Source: Anaerolineales bacterium
Lineage (GTDB): Bacteria; Chloroflexota; Anaerolineae; 4572-78; NAK82
Length of the DNA stretch: 6,935 bases
Reading direction: 5' to 3'
Assembly (NCBI GenBank): GCA_024643945.1
Contig: JAHELX010000329.1
Location: forward strand, 1 to 6,935
The notes under the pieces were generated by a model. That model searched no databases and was not told the origin of the DNA. It saw only the letters and a list, made by a program, of their open reading frames with translations. Positions 6,168-6,935 of this stretch are shown here, in pieces. The translations under genes and the position numbers were made by a program. The stretch's first letter is position 1. Every line of letters starts with the position of its first letter.

Positions 6168-6260
6168 GAGTCAGGGAATCGGGGAATCGGGGAATCAGGA
6201 ATCAGGGCGAGTTTGGACTCCCCTGATTCCTGATTCCCCGATTCCCCGATTCCCTGACTC
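6168..6260. repeat. Perfect 40-bp inverted repeat built of GGGGAATC-type units
   Basis: The arms 6168-6207 and 6221-6260 are exact reverse complements over 40 bases. The 13-base centre can extend the stem by GAGT / ACTC (6209-6212 and 6217-6220) past one bulged base, leaving a TTGG loop. Each arm is itself a short tandem array of AATCGGGG / AATCAGG units. The element begins 19 bases after the rodA stop and ends 18 bases before the recA -35 hexamer. No T-run follows, so it is not a canonical intrinsic terminator, although such a stem could hinder read-through or protect the rodA 3' end. It resembles the short-tandem-repeat palindromes scattered through some bacterial genomes. Confidence 0.9.
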
Positions 6261-6278
6261 ATTATGTCAACTTGCTGA

Positions 6279-6307
6279 TTGACAAAACAGAACAAATGTG
6301 CTATAAT
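6279..6307 (+). promoter_or_regulatory. Consensus sigma70 promoter of recA
   Basis: TTGACA at 6279-6284 and TATAAT at 6302-6307 are both perfect hexamers with an ideal 17-base spacer. Transcription should start near 6314, giving a leader of about 50 bases. A promoter this strong fits a gene that is held down by a repressor, consistent with the LexA-like site in the spacer. Confidence 0.88.
6290..6301. promoter_or_regulatory. LexA (SOS) box in the recA promoter spacer
   Basis: GAAC-AAAT-GTGC differs by one base from GAAC-N4-GTTC, the Gram-positive-type LexA site. It sits between the -35 and -10 hexamers and touches the -10 element, where repressor binding would exclude RNA polymerase. The position and the adjacent recA gene make SOS control likely; binding itself is inferred. 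Confidence 0.68.
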
Positions 6308-6346
6308 TTGGGAGCTGCGAACGTCAGTTCTATCTTGAAATCAACC

Positions 6347-6351
6347 GGAGG
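6347..6351 (+). promoter_or_regulatory. Ribosome binding site of recA, at long spacing
   Basis: GGAGG is 12 bases before the ATG at 6364, longer than the common 5-9. No other start codon in frame lies closer, and the protein begins as expected for RecA from this ATG, so this is still the likely site. Confidence 0.55.
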
Positions 6352-6363
6352 CGGGCATATAAA

Positions 6364-6935
6364 ATGAGCAAGAACTCGGACGGGCGAGAAAAAGCACTGG
6401 AAGTTGCTGTGAACGATCTGCGCAAGCGGTTTGGCGACGGGGCGATTATGAAGTTGGGGGAGAGCACCCATCTGCGCGTGGAAGCCATCTCCACCGGCTC
6501 CCTCTCTCTGGACATCGCCCTGGGGGTGGGCGGCGTCCCGCGCGGCCGGGTGATCGAGATCTACGGGCCAGAATCGTCGGGCAAGACCACCCTCTGCCAG
6601 CACATCATCGCCGAGGCGCAGAAGCGGGGGGGCATCGCCGCCTTCGTCGACGTGGAGCACGCGCTGGACCCCCTCTACGCCGCCTGCTGTGGGGTGGATG
6701 TGGACAACCTGTACATCTCGCAGCCGGACACGGGGGAGCAGGCGTTGGAGATTGCCGAGGCGTTGGTGCGCAGCGGGGCGATCGACGTAGTAGTCATCGA
6801 CTCGGTGGCGGCGCTGGTGCCCCGGGCCGAGATTGAGGGGGAGATGGGGGATGCCCACGTCGGCTTGCAGGCGCGGCTGATGAGCCAGGCCTTGCGCAAG
6901 CTGTCGGGGGCGGTGAAGCAGAGCAACACGGCCCT
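6364..6935 (+). CDS. recA: RecA recombinase, N-terminal 190 residues, cut by the right edge
   Basis: RecA forms ATP-dependent filaments on single-stranded DNA, performs strand exchange and triggers LexA self-cleavage in the SOS response. The visible part covers the N-terminal helix region ([26 protein letters not shown], from residue 8) and most of the ATPase core. It shows Walker A GPESSGKT (68-75, Lys74), the catalytic segment DVEHALDP with Glu98, Walker B VVVIDS (142-147), and the DNA-binding loop 1 segment EIEGEMGD (156-163) followed by [16 protein letters not shown]. Most RecA proteins have DAEHALDP; here Val97 replaces Ala, and ACC (107-109) stands where other RecAs usually have charged or small residues. 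About 150 C-terminal residues, including loop 2, lie beyond the window. It has its own SOS-type promoter and is not part of the rodA operon. Confidence 0.96.
   Translation, partial: MSKNSDGREKALEVAVNDLRKRFGDGAIMKLGESTHLRVEAISTGSLSLDIALGVGGVPRGRVIEIYGPESSGKTTLCQHIIAEAQKRGGIAAFVDVEHALDPLYAACCGVDVDNLYISQPDTGEQALEIAEALVRSGAIDVVVIDSVAALVPRAEIEGEMGDAHVGLQARLMSQALRKLSGAVKQSNTA

Noticed and set aside
6168..6260. A CRISPR array or an intrinsic terminator at the repeat after rodA
   Set aside because: The units are 7-8 bases with no spacers, so it is not CRISPR, and no T-run follows the stem, so it is not a canonical intrinsic terminator.
6301..6929. Long minus-strand open frames opposite recA
   Set aside because: They mirror the strongly biased recA codons on the other strand; the plus-strand translation is unmistakably RecA.

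Overview
The window reads as a bacterial chromosome segment built around one cell-shape and division operon, followed by recA. The order mrdA (PBP2) - minC - minD - minE - rodA matches the second half of the mreBCD-mrdA-minCDE-rodA cluster known in Gram-positive lineages such as Clostridia. The protein style (an 800-residue PBP2 with a long insertion and an extra C-terminal domain), a LexA-type site of the GAAC-N4-GTTC class at recA, and interspersed short GC-rich repeats suggest a Chloroflexota member, possibly of the Anaerolineae. That taxonomic call is inference; no rRNA or other marker in the window settles it.

Layout. Positions 1-164 hold the start of a minus-strand gene of unknown function, running off the left edge behind a good ribosome binding site. 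Positions 165-772 are non-coding: an operator-like palindrome lies just upstream of the minus-strand gene, a few weaker repeats follow, and a strong sigma70-type promoter (TTGCTT-N17-TATAAT, 736-764) ends only 8 bases before the mrdA ATG, so the operon message is probably leaderless. From 773 to 6149 the five genes are tightly packed: mrdA and minC overlap by 20 bases, minC and minD overlap by ATGA, and minE and rodA are 8 bases apart. The exception is a 119-base minD-minE gap filled by a palindromic repeat. Downstream of rodA lies a perfect 40-bp inverted repeat (6168-6260) built from GGGGAATC-type octamers. It is followed by a textbook recA promoter (TTGACA-N17-TATAAT) with a LexA-like box in its spacer, and then recA, which is cut by the right edge at codon 190.

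How the genes work together. RodA (SEDS glycosyltransferase) and PBP2 (class B transpeptidase) form the lateral wall-elongation synthase. MinC, MinD and MinE position the division site by inhibiting FtsZ away from midcell. Co-transcription would couple the dosage of the elongation and division-site machineries. mreBCD is not in the window, and the strong promoter directly before mrdA indicates that this block is its own transcription unit. recA is separately expressed and probably under SOS control.

No wholly new system is evident. The most notable points are the appended Ig-like domain on PBP2, the likely leaderless operon start, the 40-bp repeat hairpin between rodA and recA, and the repeat element separating minD from minE.
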